A stretch of DNA of 64,000 nucleotides. Origin: Lapillicoccus jejuensis (GTDB lineage: Bacteria > Actinomycetota > Actinomycetes > Actinomycetales > Dermatophilaceae). The notes beneath the pieces were generated by a model. The model did no database searches and was not told the origin of the DNA. It saw only the letters and a program-made list of their open reading frames with translations. A program made the translations under genes and the position numbers. Shown piece after piece: positions 33,329 through 44,620 of the stretch (position 1 is its first letter; the number at the start of each line of letters is the position of its first letter). Location of the stretch: positions 1,054,001-1,118,000 of the forward strand of contig NZ_VFMN01000001.1 of the NCBI RefSeq assembly GCF_006715055.1, given 5' to 3'.

Positions 33329-33766
33329 TCAGGCGAGCTGCGCGTCCAGGGTGATGTCGACCCCGGTGAGGGCCTTGCTCACGGGGCAGGACGCCTTGGC
33401 GGCGTCGGCGGCCTTGGCGAAGCCGTCGGCGTCCAGGCCGTCGACCTGGCCGCGGACCGTCAGCGCGATGCCGGTGAGGCGGAAGCCGCCGGCCTTGTCC
33501 GGGCCGAGCGAGACGTCCGCGGACACGTCGAGGCTCTGCGGGGTGCCGCCGGCCTCGGCGATGAGGGCGGACAGCTGCATCGCGAAGCAGGACGAGTGAG
33601 CCGCCGCGATGAGCTCCTCCGGGCTCGTCGTGCCGTCGGCGTCCTCCGCCGCGCGCTTCGGGAAGGAGACGTCGAAGCGGCCCTGGTCGGAGCTGACGAG
33701 CTCGACGACGCCGGTCCCCTCCTGCAGGGTGCCGGTCCAGGCGGTGCGGGCGGTGCGGGTGGGCAT
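33329..33766 (-). CDS. OsmC/Ohr family peroxiredoxin-like protein
   Basis: 145 residues from an ATG with AAGGAG upstream. Two conserved cysteines are in AAHSSCFAMQL and AAKASCPVSKAL, and SPEELIAAAHSSC is the OsmC family core. These enzymes reduce organic hydroperoxides using thiols. The spacing and the SPEELIAAAHSSCF motif fit OsmC more than Ohr. The upstream 100 bp contains a TTACC/GGTAA arm pair (33818–33837) of unknown meaning. Confidence 0.88.
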   Translation of the reverse strand: MPTRTARTAWTGTLQEGTGVVELVSSDQGRFDVSFPKRAAEDADGTTSPEELIAAAHSSCFAMQLSALIAEAGGTPQSLDVSADVSLGPDKAGGFRLTGIALTVRGQVDGLDADGFAKAADAAKASCPVSKALTGVDITLDAQLA

Positions 33767-33893
33767 GCGGTGCTCCTTCTCGGTCGATGGCACGGGGGCG
33801 CACCGGGCGGATACGCCTTACCTCGCGCTCAAGGTAAACCTACCGGCGCCGTACGGGGTCGGCAACGCTGCTCCCCGCGGCCGTGACCGCGGG

Positions 33894-36203
<2,310 letters not shown>

Positions 36204-36284
36204 CCGGTGGAGCCTAACCGGGCGGGGCGACAGCCCGTCCCCGCGATCCGCGGCCCTGTGGGTGGCGGGTGGGACGCTCCCGCC

Positions 36285-36641
36285 ATGACCCTCCCGACCG
36301 ATGCCGACGCCCCCCTGCTGCACTACGCCGACGCCCTCGACCGGCAGGACTGGCCGGGCCTGCGGGCCCTGCTGGACGACGGGTTCCGCGCAGAGTTCGT
36401 CCACGACGGGCGCACCCTCGACGCCGACGCCTTCGTCGCCTTCCAGGCCGACTACCCCGGCGACTGGCGGGTCACGGTCGCGGACCACGTCCGGGCCGGT
36501 GACCGCGCCGTGGTCCGGTGCGTCGTCACCGACGGCCGGGAGACGTACGGCGTCGCGACCTTCGCCCGGGTCGGGGTCGACGGCCGCATCCTCGAGGTGG
36601 TGGAGGTGTGGACCGACGCCGCCCGCCCCGCGGGGTCCTGA
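36285..36641 (+). CDS. NTF2/SnoaL-like domain protein
   Basis: 118 residues starting MTLPTDADAPLLHYADALDR. The pattern LLHYADALDRQDWPGLRALL, FRAEFVHDGRTLDADAFVAF, VRAGDRAVVRCVV and GRILEVVEVWTD follows a SnoaL/NTF2 cone fold, often an isomerase or ligand-binding protein. No conserved catalytic residue can be assigned. It diverges from dnaX across 81 bp and runs with the ABC transporter pair downstream. Confidence 0.7.
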   Translation: MTLPTDADAPLLHYADALDRQDWPGLRALLDDGFRAEFVHDGRTLDADAFVAFQADYPGDWRVTVADHVRAGDRAVVRCVVTDGRETYGVATFARVGVDGRILEVVEVWTDAARPAGS

Positions 36642-36677
36642 GCGGCGCTCCCACCGGAGCGCGGCAGACTGCGGACC

Positions 36678-37355
36678 ATGCCCCGCTCCCGCGCCAAGGC
36701 CGCCGCCCGTCCGAAGGCCGCTCCGGAGGCCCTGCTCCTCGCGAGCGCCGCGGGCAAGTCCGTCGACGGGGCGCACCTGGTCCGCCCGACGACGGTGTCC
36801 GTGGCGGCCGGCCGCTGCACGGTGCTGCGCGGCGAGAACGGCTCGGGCAAGACGACCCTCCTGCGCCTGCTGGCCGGGACCACGGCGCCCAGCACGGGGA
36901 CCGTCACCCTCGAGGGGCGCACGGTCGACGAGCGCGACCCCGTGTGCCGGGCGGCGATCGCGGCGCTGCTGGGGGCGCCGACGTCGTACCGCGACCTCAC
37001 CCTCGTCGACCACCTCGTCCTCGTCGACGCCACCTGGGGTCGGGGCGACGGGGCGCAGGAGCGCGCCGAGGCGATGCTGGCGACGCTCGAGATCGGTCAC
37101 CTCGAGGACCGGTTCCCGCACGAGCTGTCCTCCGGGCAGCAGCAGCTGTTCCACCTCGCGCTCACCCTCGTCCGGCCCGCCCGGGTGCTGCTGCTCGACG
37201 AGCCCGAGCAGCGACTCGACACGCACAAGCGCGACCTGCTCGGCCGGCTGCTCGGGCAGCGCAAGGCGGAGGGGACGGCGCTGGTCATCGCCTCGCACGA
37301 CCCGCAGCTCATCGAGGCCGTCGCCGACGACGTCGTCGACGTGGTGCCCGCGTGA
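36678..37355 (+). CDS. ABC transporter ATP-binding protein
   Basis: 225 residues. Walker A GENGSGKTTLLRLL, Q-loop region LLGAPTSYRDLTL, signature LSSGQQQLFHLAL, Walker B VLLLDEPEQRLD and the H-loop ASHDPQL are present. It is a small single-domain ATPase with an unusual Q-rich signature. Its stop overlaps by GTGA with a polytopic membrane protein, its presumed partner. Substrate unknown. Confidence 0.9.
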   Translation: MPRSRAKAAARPKAAPEALLLASAAGKSVDGAHLVRPTTVSVAAGRCTVLRGENGSGKTTLLRLLAGTTAPSTGTVTLEGRTVDERDPVCRAAIAALLGAPTSYRDLTLVDHLVLVDATWGRGDGAQERAEAMLATLEIGHLEDRFPHELSSGQQQLFHLALTLVRPARVLLLDEPEQRLDTHKRDLLGRLLGQRKAEGTALVIASHDPQLIEAVADDVVDVVPA

Positions 37356-38740
37356 GCGGCGAGGACCGGGCCCGGCTCGCCGACGCCCGCCGGGTCGTCA
37401 CGGGCGACCGCCAGGGCGAGGGGAACGCCGTCTACGCCGTCTACGTCGCGGTCATCGCGGCGGGCGCGTACGGCGTCCCCGCCTCGCAGCAGCTCTTCCG
37501 CTTCCTCGACGCGCGGTGGCTGGCCGAGCACCTCGGCGGCGTCCGCGGTCCCGTCGTCGGCGTCGTCGCGCTCGTGGCCCTGCTCGCCCTCGCCTTCCGC
37601 GCCGGCGCCGTCCGGGGGCCGGCCGTCCCGGACCTGCCCTACCTCGACCACGTCGCGACGAGCCCGCTCGACCGGGCCGTCGTCCTGCGCCGGTGGTGGC
37701 GGCTGGCCCTCGTCGGCTGCCTCACCGGCGGCCTGCTCGCGGGCCTGGTCGCCGGGGCCGGACTCGCCATCGCCGCCGTCACCGGGCCCCTCGTCCTGCT
37801 CCCGGCGGTCGCCGTCGGCGGGGTCGCCGCCCTGCTGGTCGCCTGGGCCTGGCTCGAGGGGCAGGTGCGCGGACGCGACAACCGCGGGCACGGACGCCCG
37901 GGGTCCGGCACCCTGGCCCGCCCCGCGCGCTCGCTGCGCTCCCTGCCGCTCGCCTCGCTGCGGGCACAGGCCGCGCGGTCGGCAGGCGTCGGCGGTGGGG
38001 TGCTCGCCGGTGACCTGCGGGCCGTGCGCCTCGAGGTCGCCGCGCCCACGACCCGCGCCCGCGGGCGGCGCCTGCGCGCCGCCGGGCCGCGGGGGACCAT
38101 GGTCCGCCGCGACGTCCTCGGGCTGCGCCGCTCCCCCGGGGCGCTGGTCACCGGCGTCGCGCTCACCGGCGTGGGTGCCTTCGCGGTCGTCCACGCGGCG
38201 ACGCCCGGCGTGCCGAGCGTCGTCGCCCTCGCCGGCACCGTCCTGGCCTACCTCGGCGTCGGCCAGTGGGCGGAGGGGCTGCGGCTGCAGGGCGACAACT
38301 CCGGCACGGTGCCGCTCGTCGGGCTCGACCCGTCGACGGAGGCGCTGACCCACCTCGTCGTCCCCGGGGCAGCGTACGGGCTCGTCACGCTCGTGGTCGG
38401 TGGCGCGACCGTCGCCCTCGGCGGCGCCTCCGCGCTCGGGCTGCCGTGGGCGCTCGTGCTCGGGGCCGCCGTCCTCGGCGCCCAGCTGATGGCGGCCTTC
38501 CGGCCGCTGCCCGGGGGGGACGCCTCGCTCATCTCCCCCGGCGGTCGGCTGGGGACGATGCTGCTCGCGTACGCCGTCCCGCTCATCGCCGCCGCGGTCG
38601 TCGGCACCGGCGCGACGGCCATGCTCGGCTCGGCGTCGCTGCGCGGGCAGGCTCCCGTCGCGCTGCTGATCGGGTCGGCGCTCGTCGTCGCCTGGGGCCG
38701 GCACCGGGTGCGCGCGCTGACCGACGCGCACCGCGACTGA
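37352..38740 (+). CDS. Large polytopic membrane protein, probable ABC-type permease partner
   Basis: 462 residues from a GTG overlapping the ATPase gene by 4 bp. About ten hydrophobic stretches are visible, for example AVYVAVIAAGAYGVP, VVGVVALVALLALAF, GLLAGLVAGAGLAIAAVTG, VLGAAVLGAQLMAAF and PLIAAAVVGTGATAML. The central cytosolic loop is Arg-rich. The overlap and the lack of another permease nearby suggest it forms an ABC exporter-like complex with the ATPase. The family is not recognised by eye. Confidence 0.65.
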   Translation: MSGEDRARLADARRVVTGDRQGEGNAVYAVYVAVIAAGAYGVPASQQLFRFLDARWLAEHLGGVRGPVVGVVALVALLALAFRAGAVRGPAVPDLPYLDHVATSPLDRAVVLRRWWRLALVGCLTGGLLAGLVAGAGLAIAAVTGPLVLLPAVAVGGVAALLVAWAWLEGQVRGRDNRGHGRPGSGTLARPARSLRSLPLASLRAQAARSAGVGGGVLAGDLRAVRLEVAAPTTRARGRRLRAAGPRGTMVRRDVLGLRRSPGALVTGVALTGVGAFAVVHAATPGVPSVVALAGTVLAYLGVGQWAEGLRLQGDNSGTVPLVGLDPSTEALTHLVVPGAAYGLVTLVVGGATVALGGASALGLPWALVLGAAVLGAQLMAAFRPLPGGDASLISPGGRLGTMLLAYAVPLIAAAVVGTGATAMLGSASLRGQAPVALLIGSALVVAWGRHRVRALTDAHRD

Positions 38741-38743
38741 GCC

Positions 38744-38789
38744 TGCGTCCGAGAGGTCGGCGGCTGCTGCCGCCGACCTCTCGGACGCA
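38744..38789. terminator. Perfect 21-bp hairpin between convergent genes
   Basis: Arms 38744–38764 and 38769–38789 are exact complements with a TGCT loop. It lies between the convergent membrane protein and VOC genes, so it can terminate both. The stem is longer than usual for a terminator. Confidence 0.8.
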
Positions 38790-38806
38790 ACGCGGGTCGA
38801 TGCCTC

Positions 38807-39202
38807 TCAGCCGGCGGGGGCGAAGAGCTCGAGCGGGATGCCGTCGGGGTCCTTGAAGGACAGGCCGGCGCCGTACGGCGCGACGACGACGCCGCCGTGC
38901 TCGATGCCCAGCTCGTCGAGGCGGCCGGCCCACTCGTCCAGCTCCGCGCGGTCGGCGACGGCGAAGCCGACGTGGTCGAGGCCGGGACGCGTCGCGTCGA
39001 CCTCACCCTCCGCCGCCGAGACGTGCTGGTGCAGCCCGAAGAGCTGGCCGCCGTCGAGCAGCCAGACGGTGTGGTGGAAGGTGCCCGCCTGCTCGTCCTC
39101 GTCGAGGACGGGGTCGGAGCCGAAGAGGCGCGCGTACCACGGGACGGAGCGCTCGAGGTCGCGGACGGTGACGGCCACGTGGGCCAGTCCGGGGAAGGCC
39201 AT
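38807..39202 (-). CDS. VOC (glyoxalase/bleomycin-resistance) superfamily protein
   Basis: 131 residues from an ATG with AGGAG upstream; a much longer in-frame start is rejected. Paired beta-alpha-beta-beta-beta modules: LAHVAVTVRDLERSVPWYAR, and then LDHVGFAVADRAELDEWAGR. The metal-binding set H (LAHVAV), H (FGLHQH), H (LDHVGF) and the C-terminal glutamate in DPDGIPLELFAP is complete, so it is likely a metal-dependent lyase, dioxygenase or epimerase. Substrate unknown. Confidence 0.85.
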   Translation of the reverse strand: MAFPGLAHVAVTVRDLERSVPWYARLFGSDPVLDEDEQAGTFHHTVWLLDGGQLFGLHQHVSAAEGEVDATRPGLDHVGFAVADRAELDEWAGRLDELGIEHGGVVVAPYGAGLSFKDPDGIPLELFAPAG

Positions 39203-39296
39203 GGGGTTCTCCTGATCGACGGCGGTGTCGGTGGTACCGACCCTGCCACCGCCGCGTCGGCGGCCGCACCCGCCGGACGGGCAGGAGGACGCGAAG

Positions 39297-39383
39297 ACAC
39301 CCCGCGTACCTGGAAGAGCTCGCCTACCCTTGCTGCATTCCTGCCCTGGGGGAGTTCGGTGAGGTACCACCACGCGGGGTGCC
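39297..39383 (-). ncRNA. ffs: Signal recognition particle RNA (4.5S type)
   Basis: On the minus strand the sequence CAGGGCAGGAATGCAGCAAG and then GGTAGGC is the conserved SRP Alu-less helix 8 apical loop. The terminal stem CACCCCGCG/CGCGGGGTG (39298–39306 with 39373–39381) closes the molecule. Together with Ffh it targets membrane proteins. Ends are approximate; ffs is usually close to dnaX, here about 3 kb away. Confidence 0.9.
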
Positions 39384-39431
39384 GACGACGAGCATAGGCG
39401 GTGCGACCGCCCGACCGGAAACCCGTGCGGC

Positions 39432-40718
39432 TCAGGCCCAGGCGGACCCGTCCGGGAAGCGGTAGGCGTCCAGCGACTCCTGCTTCATCCGGGCCGAGAA
39501 GCCCGGGGCGGTCGGGGCGACGTACCGGCCGTGCTCGATGACCGTCGGGTCCTCGAAGTGCTCGTGCAGGTGGTCGACGTACTCGATGACCCGGTCCTGG
39601 GTCTGCCCGCTGACGGCGACGAGGTCGACCATCGACAGGTGCTGGACCAGCTCGCACAGGCCGACGCCGCCGGCGTGCGGGCAGACGGGCACACCGAACC
39701 TCGCGGCCAGCAGGAGGATCGCGAGGTTCTCGTTGACTCCGCCGACGCGGGCGGCGTCGAGCTGGAGGACGTCGATCGCGCCGGCCTGCAGCAGCTGCTT
39801 GAACACGACCCGGTTCTGCACGTGCTCGCCCGTGGCCACCTTGATCGGGGCGACCTTGGCGCGGATGGCCGCGTGGCCGAGGACGTCGTCCGGGCTGGTC
39901 GGCTCCTCGATCCAGTAGGGGTCGTACGGCGCCAGCGCCTCCATCCACTGCACGGCCTCGTCGACGCCCCAGCGCTGGTTCGCGTCGACGGCGACCCGGA
40001 TGTCCGGCCCGACGGCGGCGCGGGCGATGCCGAGACGGCGCACGTCGTCGGCGAGGTCGCCGCCGACCTTGAGCTTGATCTGGGCGAAGCCGTCGGCGAC
40101 GGCCTGACGGCTGAGGCGCTCGACCTTGGCGTCGTCGTACCCGAGCCAGCCGGGCGAGGTCGTGTAGGCGGGGTAGCCGTCGCGCAGCAGCGCGGCGGTG
40201 CGCTCGGCGCGGCCCGGCTCGGCGCGACGCAGGATCTCCAGCGCCTGGTCGCGGTCGAGGGCGTCGGTGAGGTAGCGGAAGTCGACCTGGTCGACGAGCT
40301 GCTCGGGGGTGAGCGAGGCGACGTACTGCCACAGCGGCAGGCCGGCCCGGCGCGAGACGAGGTCCCAGGCCGCGTTGACGACGGCACCGATGGCCATGTG
40401 CATGACGCCCTTCTCGGGGCCGAGCCAGCGCAGCTGGCTGTCGCCGACCATCGAGTGCGAGAGGGCCGCGAGGTCGTCCGGGCCGTCGAGCGACCGGCCG
40501 ACGACGTGCGCCTCCAGCGCCGCGAGGGCGGCGACTTCGACCTCGTTGCCGCGGCCGATCGTGAAGACGAAACCGTCGCCGCGGCTGCCGTCGTCGGCCT
40601 GCAGGACGACGTACGCCGCGGAGTAGTCCGGGTCGGGGTTCATGGCGTCGGAGCCGTCGAGCTCGCGCGACGTGGGGAACCGCACGTCGGTGGTCGTCAT
40701 CGTCGTGATCGTCGTCAT
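39432..40718 (-). CDS. L-fuconate dehydratase
   Basis: 428 residues. The whole sequence follows the Xanthomonas FucD type: [52 protein letters not shown], then the enolase-superfamily residues: KLKVGG (catalytic Lys), [20 protein letters not shown] and GEHVQN (metal ligands), [12 protein letters not shown] (His). It dehydrates L-fuconate to 2-keto-3-deoxy-L-fuconate. Last gene of the catabolic run; its start overlaps the aldo/keto reductase stop (ATGA). Confidence 0.93.
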   Translation of the reverse strand: MTTITTMTTTDVRFPTSRELDGSDAMNPDPDYSAAYVVLQADDGSRGDGFVFTIGRGNEVEVAALAALEAHVVGRSLDGPDDLAALSHSMVGDSQLRWLGPEKGVMHMAIGAVVNAAWDLVSRRAGLPLWQYVASLTPEQLVDQVDFRYLTDALDRDQALEILRRAEPGRAERTAALLRDGYPAYTTSPGWLGYDDAKVERLSRQAVADGFAQIKLKVGGDLADDVRRLGIARAAVGPDIRVAVDANQRWGVDEAVQWMEALAPYDPYWIEEPTSPDDVLGHAAIRAKVAPIKVATGEHVQNRVVFKQLLQAGAIDVLQLDAARVGGVNENLAILLLAARFGVPVCPHAGGVGLCELVQHLSMVDLVAVSGQTQDRVIEYVDHLHEHFEDPTVIEHGRYVAPTAPGFSARMKQESLDAYRFPDGSAWA

Positions 40719-41719
40719 GAGGGGTCTCCGGTTCGTGCGGTCGGTCGGGGGTCGGTCGGGTCGGCGGCGGCCCAGAAGGCCGGGGGGACGGTGGCGCGGG
40801 CGCCCTCGACGAGGGCACGCACCTGGTCGGGATCCGCCGCGCCGGCCACGACGGCGGCGACGGACGGGTGGCGCGGGGGGAAGTGCAGGGCGGCGTGCGG
40901 CAGCCGGGTGCCGTGCGCGGCGGCCAGCGCGGCCAGCTCGTGGGCGCGGGCGACCAGCTGCGGGCCGGCCGGTCCGTAGTCGAAGTGCGCGTCGGCCGGC
41001 GGGGTGTCGGTGGCGAGGATCCCGGAGTTGTAGGGCGCCGCGGCCACGACGGCGACGCCGCGCTCGGCGCACGTCTCCAGCAGCGGCAGCCCACTGCGGT
41101 CGAGCAGGGTCCAGCGCCCGGCGAGCATGACCACGTCGACATCGCTCTCCCGGACGATCCGCTCCAGCGCCGGCCCCTGGTTCATCCCGGCGCCGACGGC
41201 ACCGACGACCCCCTCGTCGCGCAGGGCGGCGAGCGCGGGCACGGCCTCGGCGACCGCCTGGTCGAGGTGGTCGTCGGGGTCGTGGACGTAGACGACGTCG
41301 ACCCGGTCCAGGCCCATCCGCTCGAGGCTCTCCTCGAGCGAGCGGCGGACCCCGTCGGCGGAGTAGTCGCGCACCCGCGTGAGGTCGTCGGGCACCTCGA
41401 AGACGTGGGCCAGGTCCGAGCCGGTCGGGTGCGGGTTGGGCCGCAGCAGCCGGCCGACCTTGGTGCTGACGACGACCTCGTCGCGCGGGCGGCCGGCGAG
41501 CGCGGCGCCGAGCCGACGCTCGGCCAGGCCCAGCCCGTAGTGCGGCGCCGTGTCGAAGTGCCGCACGCCGAGATCCCACGCGGTGTCGAGCACGCCCCGG
41601 GCGGTGTCGTCGTCCACGGCCCGGTAGAGGTTGCCGAGCGGGGCGGTGCCGAGACCCAGCCGCGGCAGCGGCAGACCTCGGGGACCGACCGGGCGGCGCT
41701 CGTCGAGCAGGTCGGTCAC
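40715..41719 (-). CDS. Aldo/keto reductase, probable L-fucose dehydrogenase
   Basis: 334 residues from a GTG. The AKR tetrad is visible: Asp and Tyr in [13 protein letters not shown], Lys in VVSTKVGR, His in VVYVHDPDD. The [20 protein letters not shown] opening and overall length fit the D-threo-aldose 1-dehydrogenase branch, which oxidises L-fucose to the lactone with NAD(P). It overlaps its neighbours by 4 bp on both sides within the fucose run, which supports this role; the substrate itself is inferred. Confidence 0.8.
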   Translation of the reverse strand: MTDLLDERRPVGPRGLPLPRLGLGTAPLGNLYRAVDDDTARGVLDTAWDLGVRHFDTAPHYGLGLAERRLGAALAGRPRDEVVVSTKVGRLLRPNPHPTGSDLAHVFEVPDDLTRVRDYSADGVRRSLEESLERMGLDRVDVVYVHDPDDHLDQAVAEAVPALAALRDEGVVGAVGAGMNQGPALERIVRESDVDVVMLAGRWTLLDRSGLPLLETCAERGVAVVAAAPYNSGILATDTPPADAHFDYGPAGPQLVARAHELAALAAAHGTRLPHAALHFPPRHPSVAAVVAGAADPDQVRALVEGARATVPPAFWAAADPTDPRPTARTGDPS

Positions 41720-42603
41720 GACGCCGGCTCCTCGGGCCGGGGGGTCAGACCGTAGAACGCGGTGGCGGTGCCGCCGAGGACGGCGGCCCGCTCGTCGGTC
41801 GACAGCCCGGCGACCAGCGCCCGGTTCGCGTCCACGACGTCGCCGTACGACGCCGCGAGCAGGCTGACGGGCCAGTCGGACCCGGCCATCACGCGGTCCG
41901 CGCCGAACGCGGCCAGGACGTGCTCGGCGTAGGGGCGCAGCATCCCGACGGTCCACCCGTCGCCGGCCTCGGTGACCATCCCGGAGAGCTTGACGTGGAC
42001 CTGTTCGTGCGCGGCCAGGGCGCTCACGTGCGCGCGCCACGGGTCGAGGACCCCGTCCGCGATGGCGGGCTTGCCGAGGTGGTCGAGGACGAGCGGCAGC
42101 TCCGGCACGAGGGCGGCCAGCTCGACGGCGACCGGGAGCCGGTCGTGGGCCAGCAGGACGTCGTACGGGAGGCCGGTGGTGGCGAGCGCCCGCAGGCCGC
42201 GGACGACGTCGTCGCGCAGCAGCCAGCGAGGGTCGGGCTCGTCGGCGGCGAGGTGCCGCACGCCGACGAGCCGGTCGCCCCCGGGGAGCGCGCGCAGCCG
42301 CGCGACCTGGACGGGGACGTCGGGTGCGGTGAGGTCGACCCAGCCGACGACCCCGAGGACGAGCGGGTCCTGCGCGGCGACGGCGAGGAAGTCGTGCGTG
42401 TCCTGCGCCGAGTTGAGCACCTGCACGAGCACGGTGCCGTCGACGCCGGCCGCCCGGGCGAGCGGACGCAGGTCGCCCGTGTCGAAGGTGCGCCGGATCG
42501 CGGGCAGGCCCGCGAGCCACGCGTGCTCGCGCTGCTCGACGTCCCAGACGTGATGGTGCGCGTCGACCGTGAGGGTCCGGCCGGGGGCCGGGGTGGCGGT
42601 CAT
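41716..42603 (-). CDS. Amidohydrolase family protein, probable L-fucono-1,5-lactonase
   Basis: 295 residues. The metal-binding HXH is in [12 protein letters not shown], further His in LVLDHLGKP and Asp in MAGSDWPV complete the amidohydrolase_2 site. The opening [20 protein letters not shown] is characteristic of COG3618 lactonases. In this operon it should open the lactone to L-fuconate. GTGA/ATGA overlaps with the neighbouring genes on both sides. Confidence 0.85.
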   Translation of the reverse strand: MTATPAPGRTLTVDAHHHVWDVEQREHAWLAGLPAIRRTFDTGDLRPLARAAGVDGTVLVQVLNSAQDTHDFLAVAAQDPLVLGVVGWVDLTAPDVPVQVARLRALPGGDRLVGVRHLAADEPDPRWLLRDDVVRGLRALATTGLPYDVLLAHDRLPVAVELAALVPELPLVLDHLGKPAIADGVLDPWRAHVSALAAHEQVHVKLSGMVTEAGDGWTVGMLRPYAEHVLAAFGADRVMAGSDWPVSLLAASYGDVVDANRALVAGLSTDERAAVLGGTATAFYGLTPRPEEPAS

Positions 42604-42932
42604 GGCGTGTGGAACACCTCCTCGAGGGGCGCCCACCACTGCCCCTGCTCGGCGGTGGCCACCGGCTCCTGGAGCGGGTCGGTGAGGGTCCACCACTCGC
42701 GGGTGCGCTCGTCCTGCGCCATCGCGGCGAGGTCGGCGGCCAGGTCGTCCCCGGTGTACTCGAAGTAGGCGAAGAGCAGGCCGTCGCGCAGGAAGATCGA
42801 GTAGTTGGAGATGTGACTGCGCCGGATCTGCTCGAGGACGTCCTCCCAGACGGCGTCGTGCAGCCGCCGGTACTCCTCCTCGGCGCCGTCCTTGAGCCGC
42901 ACCACCTGGGCGACGCGGCGGGGGCCGGTCAC
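42600..42932 (-). CDS. L-rhamnose/L-fucose mutarotase family protein
   Basis: 110 residues from a GTG. The RhaM-fold pattern is VAQVVRLKDGAEEEYRRLHD, then HISNYSIFLRDGLLFAYFEY and WWTLTDPLQEP, including the catalytic His of RRLHDAVW and the tyrosine of NYSIF. These dimeric ferredoxin-like proteins interconvert pyranose anomers, delivering the right anomer to the dehydrogenase. It overlaps both neighbours by 4 bp. Confidence 0.88.
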   Translation of the reverse strand: MTGPRRVAQVVRLKDGAEEEYRRLHDAVWEDVLEQIRRSHISNYSIFLRDGLLFAYFEYTGDDLAADLAAMAQDERTREWWTLTDPLQEPVATAEQGQWWAPLEEVFHTP

Positions 42933-43702
42933 GAGCGGGGGGCCGGCGGGCGCAGCCGCAGGCGGTCCATGCCGCCGTCGACGGCGAGCGTCGTCCCGGT
43001 GGTCGACCCGGCGAGCGGCGAGGCGAGGTAGCAGACGGCGTGCGCCACCTCGTCGGCCGAGACGAGCCGGCCGTGCGGCTGCCGGGCTTCGAGGGCGGCG
43101 CGCTCGGCCGCCGGGTCGGCCGCCGCGTCGAGCAGGCGCCCCACCCACGGGGTGTCGGCGGTGCCGGGGTTGACCGCGCAGACGCGGATGCCCTCGGGGA
43201 GCAGGTCGGCGGCCATGGCGAGGGTGAGCGACTGGACGGCGCCCTTGGTGGCGCCGTACAGCGCCCGCTGCGGCAGTCCCGCGGTGGCGGCGATCGAGCA
43301 GGTGTTGACGATCGCCGCGTGCGACGACTCCCGCAGGGCCGGGAGGGCGGCGCGGGTGACGCGGACCGGGCCGACGACGTTGACGTCGTAGACGCGGTGC
43401 CACTCCTCGTCGTCGTTGTCCTCGACCCCGCCGGCCGCACCGACCCCGGCGTTGTTGCACAGGACGTCGAGGCCGCCGAGCCGCTCGACCGCCTCGGCGA
43501 CGGCGGCGCGGACGGCGGTGTCGTCGGTGACGTCGGCCGTCACGGCCACGAGGTCGGCGTCGTCCTGGACGGCGGTCACGTCGCGGTCGAGGACGGCGAC
43601 GCGCGCGCCGCGCGCGAGCAGGGCGCGGGCGATGGCCAGGCCGATGCCGGAGGCGCCGCCGGTGACGAGGGCTCTGAGCCCGTCGAACTCGAGCGTGCTC
43701 AC
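42929..43702 (-). CDS. SDR, probable 2-keto-3-deoxy-L-fuconate dehydrogenase
   Basis: 257 residues from a GTG. Cofactor motif VTGGASGIGLAIA, NNAG (LCNNAGVGAAGG), catalytic Ser/Tyr-X3-Lys in NTCSIAATAGLPQRALYGATK, and C-terminal DGGMD. In the non-phosphorylative fucose pathway this step oxidises 2-keto-3-deoxy-L-fuconate to the 2,4-diketo acid with NAD. Its place between the hydrolase gene and the mutarotase supports that; the specificity is inferred. Confidence 0.82.
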   Translation of the reverse strand: MSTLEFDGLRALVTGGASGIGLAIARALLARGARVAVLDRDVTAVQDDADLVAVTADVTDDTAVRAAVAEAVERLGGLDVLCNNAGVGAAGGVEDNDDEEWHRVYDVNVVGPVRVTRAALPALRESSHAAIVNTCSIAATAGLPQRALYGATKGAVQSLTLAMAADLLPEGIRVCAVNPGTADTPWVGRLLDAAADPAAERAALEARQPHGRLVSADEVAHAVCYLASPLAGSTTGTTLAVDGGMDRLRLRPPAPRS

Positions 43703-44541
43703 GCCTGCCCCACCTCCTGGCGCTGCGCGCCGAGCCCCTCGATCTCGAGCTCGACCACGTCGCCCTCCGTGAGGTAGGTGCCCTGGCCCATCCCGACGCC
43801 CGCGGGGGTGCCGGTGCTGATGACGTCGCCGGGGCGCAGCACCATGAACTGGCTGAGGTAGTGCACGAGGTGGTGGACGCCGAAGATCATGTCGGCGGTC
43901 GTGCCGTCCTGCTTGCTCTCGCCGTTGACCGAGAGGGTCAGCCGCAGCGCCTGCGGGTCGGCGACCTCGTCGGCGGTGACGAGCCAGGGGCCGAGCGGGT
44001 AGAACGTCTCGCAGTTCTTGCCCTTGTCCCACTGGCCGCCGCGCTCGATCTGGAACTCGCGCTCGGAGACGTCGTTGCTCGTGGCGTAGCCGGCGATGTG
44101 CGCGGCCGCGTCGTCGGGGCTCTCGAGGTAACGGGCGGTCGCGCCGATGACGACGGCGAGCTCGACCTCCCAGTCGGTCTTGGTCGAGCGGCGCGGGACG
44201 AGGACGGTGTCGTGCGGACCGACGACGGTGTCGGCGGCCTTCATGAAGACGATCGGCTCGGCCGGTGCCTGCGCGCCGGTCTCGGCGGCGTGGTCGCGGT
44301 AGTTGAGGCCGATGCAGATGATCTTGCCGATGCCGGCCACGGGCGGGCCGAAGCGGCCCGGCTCCAGCACGGGCAGGTCACCGGCCAGGGCCTCGCGCAC
44401 CGCGTCGAGGGCGGCGGGGCCACCCCCGAGCAGGACGCCGTCGACGTCGCCGACGACGCCGCTCAGGTCGCGCCAGGTGCCGTCGTCGTGCAGGGCGGCC
44501 GGGCGCTCCGCGCCGGGGTCGCCGATCCGGGCCAGCTTCAT
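43699..44541 (-). CDS. Fumarylacetoacetate hydrolase family protein, probable 2,4-diketo-3-deoxy-L-fuconate hydrolase
   Basis: 280 residues from an ATG with GAGGAG upstream. Metal and catalytic motifs: KIICIGLNYRDHAAETG, PIVFMKAADTVVGPHD, DWEVELAVVIG, GYATSNDVSEREFQ, DVISTGTPAGVGMG. The family cleaves C–C bonds of diketo acids; here it should split the diketo intermediate to pyruvate and lactate. It leads the six-gene enzyme run and follows the transporter genes by 79 bp. Confidence 0.87.
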   Translation of the reverse strand: MKLARIGDPGAERPAALHDDGTWRDLSGVVGDVDGVLLGGGPAALDAVREALAGDLPVLEPGRFGPPVAGIGKIICIGLNYRDHAAETGAQAPAEPIVFMKAADTVVGPHDTVLVPRRSTKTDWEVELAVVIGATARYLESPDDAAAHIAGYATSNDVSEREFQIERGGQWDKGKNCETFYPLGPWLVTADEVADPQALRLTLSVNGESKQDGTTADMIFGVHHLVHYLSQFMVLRPGDVISTGTPAGVGMGQGTYLTEGDVVELEIEGLGAQRQEVGQA

Positions 44542-44580
44542 GGGTGGTGCTCCTCGTGCTCTCGGGGGTGTCGCCGGGGG

Positions 44581-44610
44581 TCGTACGGGGTCGTACGGGG
44601 TCGTACGGGG
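44581..44610. repeat. Triple 10-bp tandem repeat in transporter/enzyme gap
   Basis: TCGTACGGGG three times without interruption, each with the CGTACG palindrome, in the gap between the ABC ATPase and hydrolase genes. It may affect transcript processing or just reflect slippage. Confidence 0.85.
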
Positions 44611-44620
44611 GTCGTGCCGG

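Noticed and set aside
33818-33837. TTACC/GGTAA arms before OsmC as an iron box
   Set aside because: It does not match the IdeR/DtxR consensus, and the arms are only 5 bp.
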